DNA of 64,000 bases, from contig NC_007777.1 of assembly GCF_000013345.1 (NCBI RefSeq), positions 2,976,001 through 3,040,000 of the forward strand. Direction: 5' to 3'. The position numbers and the translations under genes are program-made. The notes below the pieces were generated by a model. That model was not told the DNA's origin. It did no database searches and was given only the letters and a program-made list of their open reading frames with translations. The stretch is from Frankia casuarinae (GTDB lineage Bacteria; Actinomycetota; Actinomycetes; Frankiales; Frankiaceae). Positions 37,226-46,342 of the stretch are shown here, piece by piece (position 1 is the first letter of the stretch; every line of letters begins with the position of its first letter).

Positions 37226-38242
37226 ATGTGGAGCAACATGCCTGATCTTACTCTAGAAGGAATATTCAGACTACCGGCGCCGGTCGCGGTCAAGGTAGCC
37301 GTACTCGCCTCAGAGACGCCGGTTCGTATTGGCGGCATGGATATCAGCCTGGTCATGCCCTCACTTCAACTTCTGAATAATGGGCCTATCCTGACAGCCC
37401 CCGCGATGAAAACGGTGCGGAATGATATTGACTGGGACGAACGCTACCGTTCCGTGGGGAGTGCATGGGGTAACGTGTCCCACTTCAAGTCAAACGATCC
37501 GCTAGGAGCCAATGGTAACGCGCTTGTCCGCGCCTTCGTAGTTCGGCACACCATTGCCACCGCGGATCAGCCCGAAAGCGTCAGGCGAAAAGAACGCGGG
37601 CAGAACCTGTACCAGGATATTGACGCCTGGTGGAGGCTCGCGGCCGACTGGGTTGAGGTGGTAGCGCGACAAAACCTTGATCCCCACTACGATGGGGCAA
37701 GCCGCCCGGGAGATGACCTCGAACTCTGGTTTAAGTACGGTCCCGATGGAGAGAGGGTGAGAAACCCTGCTCCCATTTCCCTCACCATGTCACCGGTAAA
37801 TGCCTTGGAAAGTGATCGCTGGAAGGCGATACTTAAGGCAGCGTCAGACGGTCGCCAGCCGCCCACCGAACATTTGTTGCTCCGGGACGCCATCGCGGCC
37901 AACCGCCGCGGGCAGCGTCGGAGGGCCGTACTGGATGCGGCGACGGCGGCGGAGATGGCTCTGACCTATTTGCTGGATCAGGAACTTGCTGGACTACGGT
38001 CAGACGTCGCGGGCTATGTGATAGAGAAGAGCCGCCAGATCGGCGGGCGCGTTCAGGCGCTGAAAAATCTGGGAGTGCAGCTACCCGGAGACGCGGGCAA
38101 GCGGATCATGAGCTTTTTGGCGGAGCCTCGGAACACGGCAATCCACGGAGGCCGGGAGCCAAGCGTGGATGAGACGCGGGAAGCGCTGAAGGTCGCGGAC
38201 GAGATCATGGAAACTGCATCCCCGCGCTCGGCGCTGCTTTAG
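37226..38242 (+). CDS. HEPN-like protein (candidate RNase), second gene of the pair
   Basis: 338 aa. The C-terminal about 110 residues are helical and end in EPRNTAIHGG, an Rx4H motif (Arg302, His307) typical of HEPN ribonuclease domains in AbiV-like, toxin and defence proteins. The N-terminal 200 residues are unassigned (WDERYRSVGSAWG, then VARQNLDPHY). The start may be ATG 37226 or 37238. Tight coupling to the preceding gene and position next to an att-like site fit a mobile defence or toxin cassette. Function is inferred from the motif only. Confidence 0.6.
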   Translation: MWSNMPDLTLEGIFRLPAPVAVKVAVLASETPVRIGGMDISLVMPSLQLLNNGPILTAPAMKTVRNDIDWDERYRSVGSAWGNVSHFKSNDPLGANGNALVRAFVVRHTIATADQPESVRRKERGQNLYQDIDAWWRLAADWVEVVARQNLDPHYDGASRPGDDLELWFKYGPDGERVRNPAPISLTMSPVNALESDRWKAILKAASDGRQPPTEHLLLRDAIAANRRGQRRRAVLDAATAAEMALTYLLDQELAGLRSDVAGYVIEKSRQIGGRVQALKNLGVQLPGDAGKRIMSFLAEPRNTAIHGGREPSVDETREALKVADEIMETASPRSALL

Positions 38243-38331
38243 CGCGGGACGGTCATCAACCCCAGCCGAATGCCACAGAGGGTATCCAACCCGTGACGGA
38301 ACGTCCGAATTCGTTCCTTACATGTCCGATT

Positions 38332-38423
38332 TGCTGGTCAAGAACCATACCCACCAGGAGCGCCAAGGCGTCGGACGTGATGAGGGCGTCGGCCTCGGGG
38401 TCGCCGGACAGGTGGAGGGCCAT
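38332..38423 (-). other. HhH-GPD 5'-end mimic B (att-like site beside recombinase 2)
   Basis: From the ATG at 38421-38423 it reads MALHLSGDPEADALI, then LALLVGMVLDQQIG, and leaves homology at the same point as mimic A. The distal arm GTTCCTTACATGTCCGATTTG matches A, F and G. Confidence 0.75.
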
Positions 38424-38437
38424 GCGGCCAACGGTAA

Positions 38438-38463
38438 GCCCCGCCAGAGTGATCCGGCGGGGC
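38438..38463 (-). terminator. Recombinase 2 terminator hairpin
   Basis: GCCCCGCC (38438-38445) pairs with GGCGGGGC (38456-38463). It sits between the recombinase stop and the mimic B start, as in the other two recombinase loci. Confidence 0.6.
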
Positions 38464-38470
38464 AGGTTGG

Positions 38471-39733
38471 TCAGGGACGCCAGATCACGGTGATGCGATC
38501 CGGGTCAAAACGGTTCTTCGGCCCATCGGCCTTGGACAGCACCACGGCCTCGATAACGGTGGCGATGATGTCACGGCGCTGCTCCACCTCCAGCCGAGGC
38601 CAGGACGAGGCCACGTTGGTCAGCTGGGGGCCGGAGTGGGCGCGCAGCCAGTCGTTGCGCTCCCCCCGGAGCTTCGCCACGTCCCCCTCCAGCTCCTCCA
38701 CCATCTGGAGGGCGCGGGTGCCGCCGCGCTTCGTCTCCCGCCAGGCGGCCATGATCTCGGCGATCTCCGCCTCGGCCGCCTTGGGCCACGGGCCGCTTTC
38801 GGCTTCCACGTCCCGGTTTGCCAGATAGGCCAGCACCAAGTTCGTGACCAGTTCGTCAACGTGGTGGCCGGTCACGGCGACGCTGCCGCAGCCACCAGCG
38901 GTGACGGGACGGCAGGAGTAGTGATGCTTCTTCCACCCCTTGTCCCAGCCGCCGGTGAGCCGCGCGCCGCAGTAGGCGCAGCGGATGATTCCGGACAGCA
39001 GATACTTCCGGCCGCCTATGTGGATGTTCTGGTTGCCGGTCCGAGCGGGGTCGCGGAGCTTCGCCACCACCTTCTCCCAGACCTCGACGTCCAGGATGTG
39101 ACCTTGAAGGCCCATGACGGGCTGGCCGTCTACGGTGCAGGCGTAGCGCTGCTCCAAGGGAACCGTGGTCGGGCCGTGTACCCGGTAGCCCGCGAGGCGG
39201 GGAGACAGATACATGTTCTTCATCACCTGGCGCTGCCACTGGTGGCCCCGGGTCGTGAGAATGCCCAGCTCATTCCAGCGGCGGCAGAGCGTGTGCGTGC
39301 CGACCCCGGCAAGGATTTCGTCAGCACCGACGACGATCATGTCGGCCTCGGCCTTGCGGATGGTGCGCTTGTCCGGCTCCCAGCCGAAGGGCCGGTAGCC
39401 GCCCACGGGGACACCCGCCTTGGCGAGCTCGCGGTGGGCCGTCCGCACCCGCCGGGAGGTGTCGGCGGACTGCTGGTTCTTCAGGGCCACGACGATCCGG
39501 GCCACGGAGCGCCCGTTGTCCGTGAGGAGGTCAAGGGTGCCGCTGATGTCAATGACGGGCCGCCCGTACTGGACCACCACGTCAATGGCGTCTTCCAGGT
39601 GGCGCGGGTCGCGGGTGAGCCGGTCCACGTCGGAGACGATGAGGCCGTCAAGGGGCTTGCCGGTTTTGGTGGCTCCCCGCTTCAAGTCCTCCAGGGCGCC
39701 CTCGTACACCGGCCGCACCACCCGGTACACCAC
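38471..39733 (-). pseudogene. Large serine recombinase 2, N-terminally truncated
   Basis: 420 residues are in frame; the N-terminus with the catalytic serine is missing, replaced by an IS5-type transposase remnant at about 39735. It keeps VSDVDRLTRDPRHLED, the recombinase domain and an intact zinc ribbon (CAYCG, then YSC and GGCG). It is clearly homologous to but different from recombinases 1 and 3. It ends next to mimic B. Confidence 0.85.
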
Positions 39734-39738
39734 GGAAG

Positions 39739-40059
39739 TTATTCAGAAACTCTCTTGATTCTCTCGAAGCTCAGTATTCGCTCGGATTGCTGTTCGTTGA
39801 TTTTCTGGAGGCCGACGGCTGCCTGGATGTCGGCATCGATACGGCCGAGGTCGCTGCGGTAACGGCTGGTGAGGATTCGCCAGTTCTTCGCGTGAGCGAC
39901 TCCCCATTCGGCGGCGACCCGGACGGACGCGAACTCGGCGTTGAGTTGTTTCTGCCAGCCGGTCAGGGATGTTCCGGGCTTCTTCTTCCGCGGGGTGTGG
40001 ACGGCGGGTTCGCCTTCGTAACCGAGGTCGGTCATGCAGCCACCGGAACGTCGCGCCAC
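39739..40059 (-). pseudogene. IS5-type transposase, C-terminal remnant
   Basis: About 105 residues: DLGYEGEPAVHTPRKKKPG, then AEWGVAHAKNWRIL and VGLQKINEQQSER. This is the C-terminal part of a DDE_Tnp_4 transposase. The rest is lost at about 40080 where ISAs1-related DNA begins. It probably truncated recombinase 2. Confidence 0.75.
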
Positions 40060-40247
40060 CCGTGTCCAGCCAGGGCGACGTCAAAGTAGGTACGGCGTGG
40101 CGTCTTGAGTTTGTGGTCGGCTACTGCTGGGGGTTGGGCCGCGAAGGGCCCTGGAACGCGGCAGACGCGGCACCTACAGGAAGATCTGAGTTCTCACGCA
40201 AAGGTCTTCCAGAAGCAGGTGCCGCGTCCGTGTCTGTAGTGTCCCCC

Positions 40248-40830
40248 ATGTTGTGGCTTGAGTGTCAGCAGGAGCAGGTTGAGGTCTCGACAGCCGCGCA
40301 GGTCGCGGGGCTGGTCGCGGTGTTGCGGCGGGTACCGGACTGGCGCGACCCGCGGGGTGTTCGCTACGAGCTCGCGCCGGTCCTGGCGTTGTGGGTCGCG
40401 GGCAACATCGCAGGTCACGACACCACCGTGGCGGTGTGGGAGTGGGCCTGCGCCCTCCCGGTCGGGGTGCTGGCCGGCCTCGGGTTCCCTCGTCGGGTGC
40501 CGTCGGAGCGCACGATCCGGCGGATCGTGGAGGAAGGCCCGCCCGGGCAGTTGGACCAGGCGCTGTCGGGCTGGACCGCCGCGGTCGCGCCCGGGCCCGC
40601 GGACCCGGGCGGCCTGGTGGCGGTGGCCTTTGACGGGAAGGTGATGAAGGGCGCCCGTTCCCGCCCGCCACAGGGGTCGGTGCGCCAGGAGGCGGTCGTC
40701 GAGGCCGTCCGCCACGACACCGGGACCGCGCTCGGGCATCAACGGGTCGTGGCCGGCGACGAGATCGCCTCGGTACGGAGGCTGGTCAACCGGGTGTGTG
40801 ACCACAACACGCTGGTCACGACCGGCTGCC
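40248..40830 (+). pseudogene. ISAs1-family transposase, N-terminal part
   Basis: From ATG 40248: a typical DDE_Tnp_1-associated start (VAVLRRVPDWRDPRGVRYEL), PSERTIRRIVEEG, and the first catalytic Asp (AVAFDGKVMKGAR). At about 40830 the frame passes into a group II intron reverse-transcriptase gene, so the C-terminal half is lost. Confidence 0.75.
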
Positions 40831-40844
40831 TGCACGCACACGAA

Positions 40845-41440
40845 CCCTTGGCCCGGGCGTCCCGTTCGAGCGCTACGCCGACGACGCAGTGCTCCACTGC
40901 GCCAGCGAACGCCAGGCCCACCAGGTGCGCCAGGCGGTCGAGGACAGGATGGCCGAGGTCGGGCTGCGTCTGCACCCGACCAAGACCAGGATCGTGTACT
41001 GCAAGGACGCCAACCGGCGGCTCGGCCACGAGCACACCGCGTTCACGTTCCTCGGGTACACCTTCCGTGCCCGCGCGGCACGCGGCAGGAACGGCCGGCT
41101 CTTCGCCTCGTTCCAGCCCGCGATCAGCAGGCAGGCCCTGACCGCGCTCGGTAGGCAGGTCCGTCACTGGCGCCTACACCGCCGCAGCAACGTCACGCTC
41201 GCGGACCTCGCCCGGACGATCAACCCGATCGTCCGAGGTTGGATGGCGTACTACGGGGCGTTCTACCGCTCCGCGCTGTCCGTTCTCCTCACGCGCATCA
41301 ACTCCTACCTGGTGCGTTGGATCCGCAAGAAGTACAAGCGGCTACGACCCATGAGAAAGGCGTCAGCCGCCTGGCAACGGGCAGTCACGGGCTCTCCGGG
41401 TCTGTTCGCGCACTGGCGGTGGGTTCCGACCTTCCGGTGA
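40845..41440 (+). pseudogene. Group II intron reverse transcriptase/maturase, C-terminal part
   Basis: The catalytic YADD box (VPFERYADDAVLHC) is at about 40858-40900, followed by the thumb (LHPTKTRIVYCKD, FTFLGYTF) and maturase X domain (INPIVRGWMAYYG). The first about two thirds of the RT is missing. The frame from ATG 40889 lacks YADD, so the true reading enters from upstream in that frame. Confidence 0.85.
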
Positions 41441-41452
41441 CCAGGATGACAG

Positions 41453-41526
41453 GAGCCGTGTGACGGGAGACCGTCACGCACGGTTCTGCGAGAGCCGGGA
41501 GGTGAAACCCCTCCCGGCTACTCGAC
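41453..41526 (+). ncRNA. Group II intron domains V and VI (intron 3' end)
   Basis: Bases 41453-41487 fold as domain V (GAGCCGTG with CGCACGGTTC around a GGGAGACC apical loop). Bases 41490-41526 form a domain VI stem (GCCGGGAGG/CCTCCCGGC) and end CTACTCGAC, like bacterial intron 3' ends. The 5' part of the intron is gone. Confidence 0.82.
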
Positions 41527-41629
41527 CCTGATAGCTCGCGTCCCCCGCCACGCAACGGATCAACCATGACGATGAGTATCTATGCGGGCACGTATAGTGA
41601 GATTCCACTCCATCTTTCCGATACCGGCT

Positions 41630-41717
41630 GGCCCAGAACCATAGCGATGAGGAGCGCCAGCGGATCCTTGGTCAGCAGCTCGTCGGCCTCGCCGATCTGG
41701 CTCAGGTGCAGTCCCAC
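41630..41717 (-). other. HhH-GPD 5'-end fragment C (host type)
   Basis: Reads VGLHLSQIGEADELLTKD then PLALLIAMVLGQ from the GTG at 41717. It follows the intact gene more closely than the recombinase-linked mimics do, and homology extends into the upstream CCGTAGCCGACCG. The distal arm is CCATCTTTCCGATACCGGCTG, shared with D, E and H. Confidence 0.72.
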
Positions 41718-41868
41718 CACACCACCGTAGCCGACCGTGTTCGGGGACTGGCGACGCTGGTCAACTCGTCAGGCGGCTCCGTGTCCCTCACTACTGGACG
41801 CTACCGGTCCCTACGCGACGCCAGTTTGACCCCCCGCTGCACGGCCAGCTGACGAGCACCCAGGGATG

Positions 41869-41884
41869 GTACCGTATTTGGTAC
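41869..41884. promoter_or_regulatory. Putative YefM operator
   Basis: GTACC-N6-GGTAC perfect inverted repeat, 26 bp before the antitoxin start. Antitoxins of this type usually bind such palindromes. Confidence 0.5.
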
Positions 41885-41910
41885 GACTGGACGCTCAGGG
41901 AGGTGCCGGC

Positions 41911-42168
41911 ATGGTCGCGGCGATCAGTGCCAGCGAGGCGCGCAAGACACTGTTCCCACTTCTCGAACAGGTCAACGCCGATCACACACCGGTAGAGATC
42001 GTCTCGAAGAGGGGGAACGCGGTCCTGGTGAGCAAGGAGGACTGGGACGCGATCGTGGAGACCAACTACCTGCTGCGCACGCCTGCCAACGCCCGCCGGC
42101 TGATGGAGAGCGTCGAGCAGTGGCGTTCAGGCGGCGCGGTCGAGCGTTCCCCGGATCCTGACGGGTGA
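41911..42168 (+). CDS. yefM: YefM/Phd-family antitoxin
   Basis: 85 aa. ISASEARKTLFPLLEQVN at the N-terminus is the Phd/YefM DNA-binding signature; VEIVSKRGNAVLVSKEDWD follows. It neutralises the YoeB-like toxin encoded next and should repress the operon through the palindrome at 41869. I chose ATG 41911, where the family N-terminus begins, over the longer frame at 41866. Confidence 0.9.
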   Translation: MVAAISASEARKTLFPLLEQVNADHTPVEIVSKRGNAVLVSKEDWDAIVETNYLLRTPANARRLMESVEQWRSGGAVERSPDPDG

Positions 42169-42425
42169 AGCTGACCTGGACCGACCATGCCTGGGACGAC
42201 TACCTGTACTGGCAGAGCCAGGACCGCAAAACTCTCAAGCGCATCAACGCCCTGATCGCGGACATCAAACGCGATCCAGATGGGCAGGGCATCGGCAAAC
42301 CGGAAGTGCTGCGCAACAACCTCGCCGGGCTGCGCTCCCGGCGAATCGACGACGAGCACCGCCTGATCTATGCGATTGAGCCCAGCCAGATCACAATCAT
42401 CTCCTGCCGCTACCACTATCAGTAG
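42165..42425 (+). CDS. yoeB: YoeB-family ribosome-dependent mRNA interferase
   Basis: 86 aa, full length for YoeB. Key residues are kept: Glu47 (GKPE), Arg66 (DDEHRLIY) and the C-terminal His84-Tyr85 (CRYHY). The GTG start overlaps the antitoxin stop by 4 bp. It lies between HhH-GPD fragments C and D, so this pair is a complete small cassette. Confidence 0.93.
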   Translation: MKLTWTDHAWDDYLYWQSQDRKTLKRINALIADIKRDPDGQGIGKPEVLRNNLAGLRSRRIDDEHRLIYAIEPSQITIISCRYHYQ

Positions 42426-42828
42426 TCGAGGCTGCCGTGAGCAGCTCTGAGCGACTGCGGCCGTAGTCCTGTTCGCTCCGGCAGCCGCAAGCCGGATCAT
42501 AACCCCGGGTTCTCACTCTAACCGGCCTGCTCGCCCCGGTTCTCCCCCATCACGGGCCGGAACATCTGTCGCCTTGAACAGCGCGGCGAGGCGGTCTGGC
42601 GTCTACCGGTTCGGGATCGCATCGACCAGGTTGAAGACGATGCTCGGGTCGCGACCACCGAACAACAGCGAGATCACGACTGCCGCCATCGCCTCGAGGT
42701 GGTGAGCCTGCCGAAGATCGCCGACCGGGACAGGCTCGGTGCCCACGGGCACCGCCGTGACCAGTCAGAGCTCGGTTGCTCGGGTGACACGAGTCATTCC
42801 GCCGGGCTCGTTCTTTCCGGTGCCCGCT
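42426..42828. other. Gap with a possible minus-strand remnant
   Basis: On the minus strand about 53 codons ending at a TAG at 42603-42605 read LEAMAAVVISLLFGGRDPS then IVFNLVDAIPNR. This has coding character but no start or family. Nothing else is supported. Confidence 0.3.
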
Positions 42829-42916
42829 GCTCCAGCACCATCCCGATCAACAGCGCCAACGGATCGTTCGTCAGCAGCTCGTCCGCCTCGTCGATCTGGC
42901 TCAGGTGAAGTCCCAC
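42829..42916 (-). other. HhH-GPD 5'-end fragment D (host type)
   Basis: Reads VGLHLSQIDEADELLTND then PLALLIGMVLEQ from the GTG at 42916. The upstream base pattern of the intact gene (ACACCGTAGCC) is also kept. The distal arm is CTCGTTCTTTCCGGTGCCCG. Confidence 0.75.
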
Positions 42917-43254
42917 CCGAACACCGTAGCCGGCCTGGGAACGGCGGCCGTCGCACCGCCGGCCATATCGCCGTGTGGTTCGCGGTGTCCCGGCGCGCTT
43001 CGTAATCGCTGGCTGCGCTGTCAGCCAACACTGCACCAGCGGAGCTGGAGGCAGCGGTACGGGATGTACCGTGCCGCGCACGTCGTCCCCATACTCTGAA
43101 TGCCGTCATCCAGCAGGCGGCGATGTCTCCGGAGGCGTGACGCTTGCCGCGGGCGGAGCCGCCGGGACGGGCGGGGCGGCTGGGCCCGTCGCCGCGGCAA
43201 TGACGGCCTGCGGGTCCAGGATCACACCCTGAGCAGCCGCCTTGTAGCCGATCT
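42917..43254. other. Gap, no gene seen
   Basis: GC-rich debris upstream of fragment D. No frame has family support. Confidence 0.35.
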
Positions 43255-43290
43255 AGAAAAAAGCCCCGCCAGTCCCGGAGGACGGCGGGG
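43255..43290 (-). terminator. Rho-independent terminator (minus strand), copy 2
   Basis: Same stem as at 11978-12011 (CCCCGCC 43264-43270 with GGCGGGG 43284-43290) and a T-run on the minus strand. Weak NYN C-terminal coding traces follow at about 43310-43390, repeating the HhH/NYN neighbourhood of the intact gene. Confidence 0.65.
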
Positions 43291-43474
43291 AGAAAGTGAC
43301 TGACACGCTACCGACGCAGAGTCCTGGGCGTCAGTGGTCCCGGCAGGCCGCGTAGTCGGCCGGCAGCCTTGGTAGCCGAGAGGTACGGCAGGCCAGGTGG
43401 ACGAGCTGGATCTCGTGGCCGTCTCGGCCGGGTAGGACCGAAGCCCGGCGCCGCGCGCCGCGGCCCTGCCCGCA

Positions 43475-43522
43475 ATGGCGGGACGCGATGGCGGGACGCG
43501 ATGGCGGGACGCGATGGCGGGA
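43475..43522. repeat. 13-bp tandem repeat, 3.7 copies
   Basis: ATGGCGGGACGCG repeats at 43475, 43488 and 43501 and partly at 43514, about 55 bp before the GlxA-like gene. Confidence 0.85.
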
Positions 43523-43576
43523 AAGGTGGGAACCGCGTCCTTGCCGCCATACTCGAGCCCTGCCAGCCTAATCCGC

Positions 43577-44552
43577 ATGAGGCCGCGCAGCGTGGTCATC
43601 GTGCTTTACGACGACGTCCAGAGCCTGGATGTGACCGGCCCGCTGGAGGTGTTCGCCGGGGCGGACGCCGCCACGGAACGGCCAGGTGCGTACCGGATCA
43701 TGACCGCCGGGCCTGGTGGCCACCCGGTGCGCACATGCAGTGGGTTGCGGCTGCTACCCGACGCCGACATCGACCACGTCGGACCAGCTCACACACTGCT
43801 GGTGCCCGGCGGGCCGGGTACGGCCGCCCCCGACCCGGAGCTGGTGCGCCGCATCGGCGAGTTGGCGGCCGAGGCCGATCGTGTGGTCTCCGTCTGCACC
43901 GGGGCCTTCCTGCTCGCCGAGGCCGGCCTGCTGGCCGGACGTCGCGCCACGACGCACTGGGCACATTGCGCTCGCTCGACGCTTCCCCGACATCCAGGTC
44001 GACGCCGAGCCGATCTACGTCCGAGACGGGAACATCGCCGCCTCGGCCGGCGTCACCGCAGGTATCGACCTGGCGTTGGCGCTGGTCGAAGAGGACCTCG
44101 GGCGGGACGTCGCGCTGCTGATAGCCCGGCACCTGGTGATGTTCCTGCGCAGGCCGGGTGGGCAGGCACAGCTCAGCGCGCAGCTCGCTGCTCAGGTCGC
44201 CGAACGGCCGCAGCTGCGCGAGGTCCAGCACTGGATCGACGAGCACCCCGAAGGCGATCTTTCCGTCGGTTCTCTCGCCCGCCGCGTGACGCTGTCACCC
44301 CGTCACTTCACCCGTGCCTTCGCCGCTGAGGTCGGAGTGACGCCGGGGCGGTACGTGGACGGGGTCCGGCTGGAGACGGCCCGCCGACGGCTGGAGGACA
44401 CCGACGAGGGAATCGAGCAGATCGCCCGGTCGTGCGGATACGGCACCGCTGAGGCGATGCGGCGCGCCTTCGTTCGGGTCCTGGGTGTGCCGCCGATGGA
44501 ATACCGCCGCCAGTTCCGACCTCATCCAAATCCAACCTCCGGAGGATACTGA
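43577..44552 (+). pseudogene. GlxA-family regulator (DJ-1/PfpI + AraC), frameshifted
   Basis: Residues 1-130 (VVIVLYDDVQSLDVTGPLEV, then SVCTGAFLLAEAGLLAG) form a DJ-1/PfpI amidase-like sensor domain with its nucleophile-elbow Cys. At about 43975 the frame shifts by one base. The rest continues with the domain and an AraC HTH pair (VGSLARRVTLSPRHFTRAFA, then IEQIARSCGYGTAEAMRRAF). It is a normal GlxA regulator apart from one missing base; a sequencing error is possible. Confidence 0.82.
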
Positions 44553-45192
44553 TGCAGATCGCGATCATGCTGTATGACCGTTTCACCGGCCTGGACGCCA
44601 TCGGCCCGTACGAGATCCTCGCCCGCATTCCCGGGGCCGAGGTGATCTTCGCAGCCGCCCGGCCCGGCCCGGCCCGGTCCGGGCCGACACGGCCAGCCTG
44701 ACCGTCGTCGCCGATGCCGCGCTCTCCGAGGTCACCGCCCCCGACGTGCTCCTGGTGCCAGGTGGTCCCGGAGCCGCCGACCTCCTGGCTGACCAGCCGA
44801 CCCTCGACTGGCTGCGCGGCGTTGACGCGGCGGCCACCTGGACGGCCTCGGTCTGCTCCGGCTCGCTCCTGCTGGCCGCCGCGGGCCTGCTCACCGGTCG
44901 CCGCGCCACCTCACACTGGATCTGCCTTGATCATCTAACGACGTTCGGTGCCATCGCCACCGCCGAACGAGTCGTCATCGACGGGAAGTACGCCACCGCG
45001 GCCGGTGTCTCGGCCGGCATCGATCTCGCCCTGCACCTGACCGGACGCATGGTGGGCGACGACATCGCCGAATCCATCCAGCTCGTTGTCGAATACGATC
45101 CCCAACCGCCGTATGCGGCCGGCTCGATCGCCACCGCGCCCGCGGCTCGAGTCGCCGCCCTGCGCGCGAGCGGCCTCGCCGTCAGCGCCTGA
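44552..45192 (+). pseudogene. DJ-1/PfpI-family protein, frameshifted
   Basis: Starts MQIAIMLYDRFTGLDAIGPY after GGAGG, overlapping the preceding stop by 1 bp. A frameshift falls in the GGCCC-rich run near 44680. The remainder (VLLVPGGPGAADLL, ASVCSGSLLLAAAGLL, CLDHLTTFGA) completes the family fold with the Cys elbow. GlxA regulators often sit next to such target genes. Confidence 0.8.
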
Positions 45193-45364
45193 TCTGTACA
45201 GGTCGCTTCACTGACCACTGTTCACCGACACGGCCAACGTTCCACCTGCACGGCAGCGGACGTCCCGTCGGGCGCGAGGTGGAGGAGAAATACTGTTTCT
45301 CGCGGCCCGCGCCGTCGCGGGCGTGCTCGGGCTTCCCGCGCCCCCAAGGACCCGGAGGACGAGA

Positions 45365-46003
45365 ATGACAAAGACGAGGACGAAAAGGAAGCTCCCGAAG
45401 ACCGCGCACACATCCCGGCCCTGGCGAATTCACGACATCACGCCTGACTTCCGCATCGAGGACGTCTGGGCCCTGCCCACACCAGGCACCGCGCAGGACT
45501 TCCCGAGGCTGGTGCGGCTGATCGCCGAGGGCGACACGGGGGACAACCCGTCATGGGTCGCCCGGCTGCTGTTCAGGATCCGCTGGCGCCTCGGAGCCTG
45601 GCTCGGCTGGGACGATCCCGACTCGGGTATCGCCATCCGGGTGCCGACGCTGCGTGAACGCCTACCAGCCGACCTGCGCGACGCACCAGCCGGACCCGCG
45701 TTCGAGACCCTCCCGTTCCGGTCAGTCTTTCTGACGGACAACGAATGGGCCGCGGAGATAGTCAACCGCACGGTTCACGGAGTGCTGCACGTCGGCTGGA
45801 TCCCGGACGACGACGCCGGCCGTCAGCCGGCTGGCCACCGAGGCCAGATGACCGTGCTGGTGAAACCGAACGGCCTGCTCGGACGGGTCTACATGGCGGC
45901 GATCACGCCGTTTCGCCTGCTGATCGTCTACCCGCCGCTGCTGCGAGGCATCGGAAAGGACTGGCACGAGAGCACCCCCCGCAACCCGCCCGCAGACGCC
46001 TGA
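45365..46003 (+). CDS. DUF2867-family protein
   Basis: 212 aa. The family pattern IHDITPDFRIEDVWALPTPG is at the N-terminus, then RIRWRLGAWLGWDD and VNRTVHGVLHVGWIPD. DUF2867 proteins are small, of unknown function, often near SDR or membrane proteins. ATG 45365 follows GGAGGACGAGA. Confidence 0.82.
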   Translation: MTKTRTKRKLPKTAHTSRPWRIHDITPDFRIEDVWALPTPGTAQDFPRLVRLIAEGDTGDNPSWVARLLFRIRWRLGAWLGWDDPDSGIAIRVPTLRERLPADLRDAPAGPAFETLPFRSVFLTDNEWAAEIVNRTVHGVLHVGWIPDDDAGRQPAGHRGQMTVLVKPNGLLGRVYMAAITPFRLLIVYPPLLRGIGKDWHESTPRNPPADA

Positions 46004-46037
46004 AGGACGCTCTCCACTCCATCTTTCCGATACCCGC

Positions 46038-46125
46038 TGTCCAGCACCATCCCGATCAGCAGCGCCAACGGCTCGTTCGTCAGCAACTCGTCAGCTTCGT
46101 CGATCTGGCTCAGGTGCAGTCCCAC
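46038..46125 (-). other. HhH-GPD 5'-end fragment E (host type)
   Basis: Reads VGLHLSQIDEADELLTNE then PLALLIGMVLDS from the GTG at 46125. The distal arm CCATCTTTCCGATACCCGCTG is almost the same as at C. Confidence 0.75.
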
Positions 46126-46342
46126 AGGTCAACGGTAGCCGACCGCTTCACGGCGGCAACCGCGACGCCGGTCAGATCGCGGGGATGGCTGCGAGCTCAC
46201 CGTCGAGTCGTCGCCCCTGACGATCCGCCGCTGTGATGGCCCATCCCACGCGACGGCAACCCGCCCCTCCCCGAGCAGCGGCGGAGGCCCCCGATCATGG
46301 TGAACGTCAACGATCTCGCGATCAGCAGCCCGCGCCCGGAGG

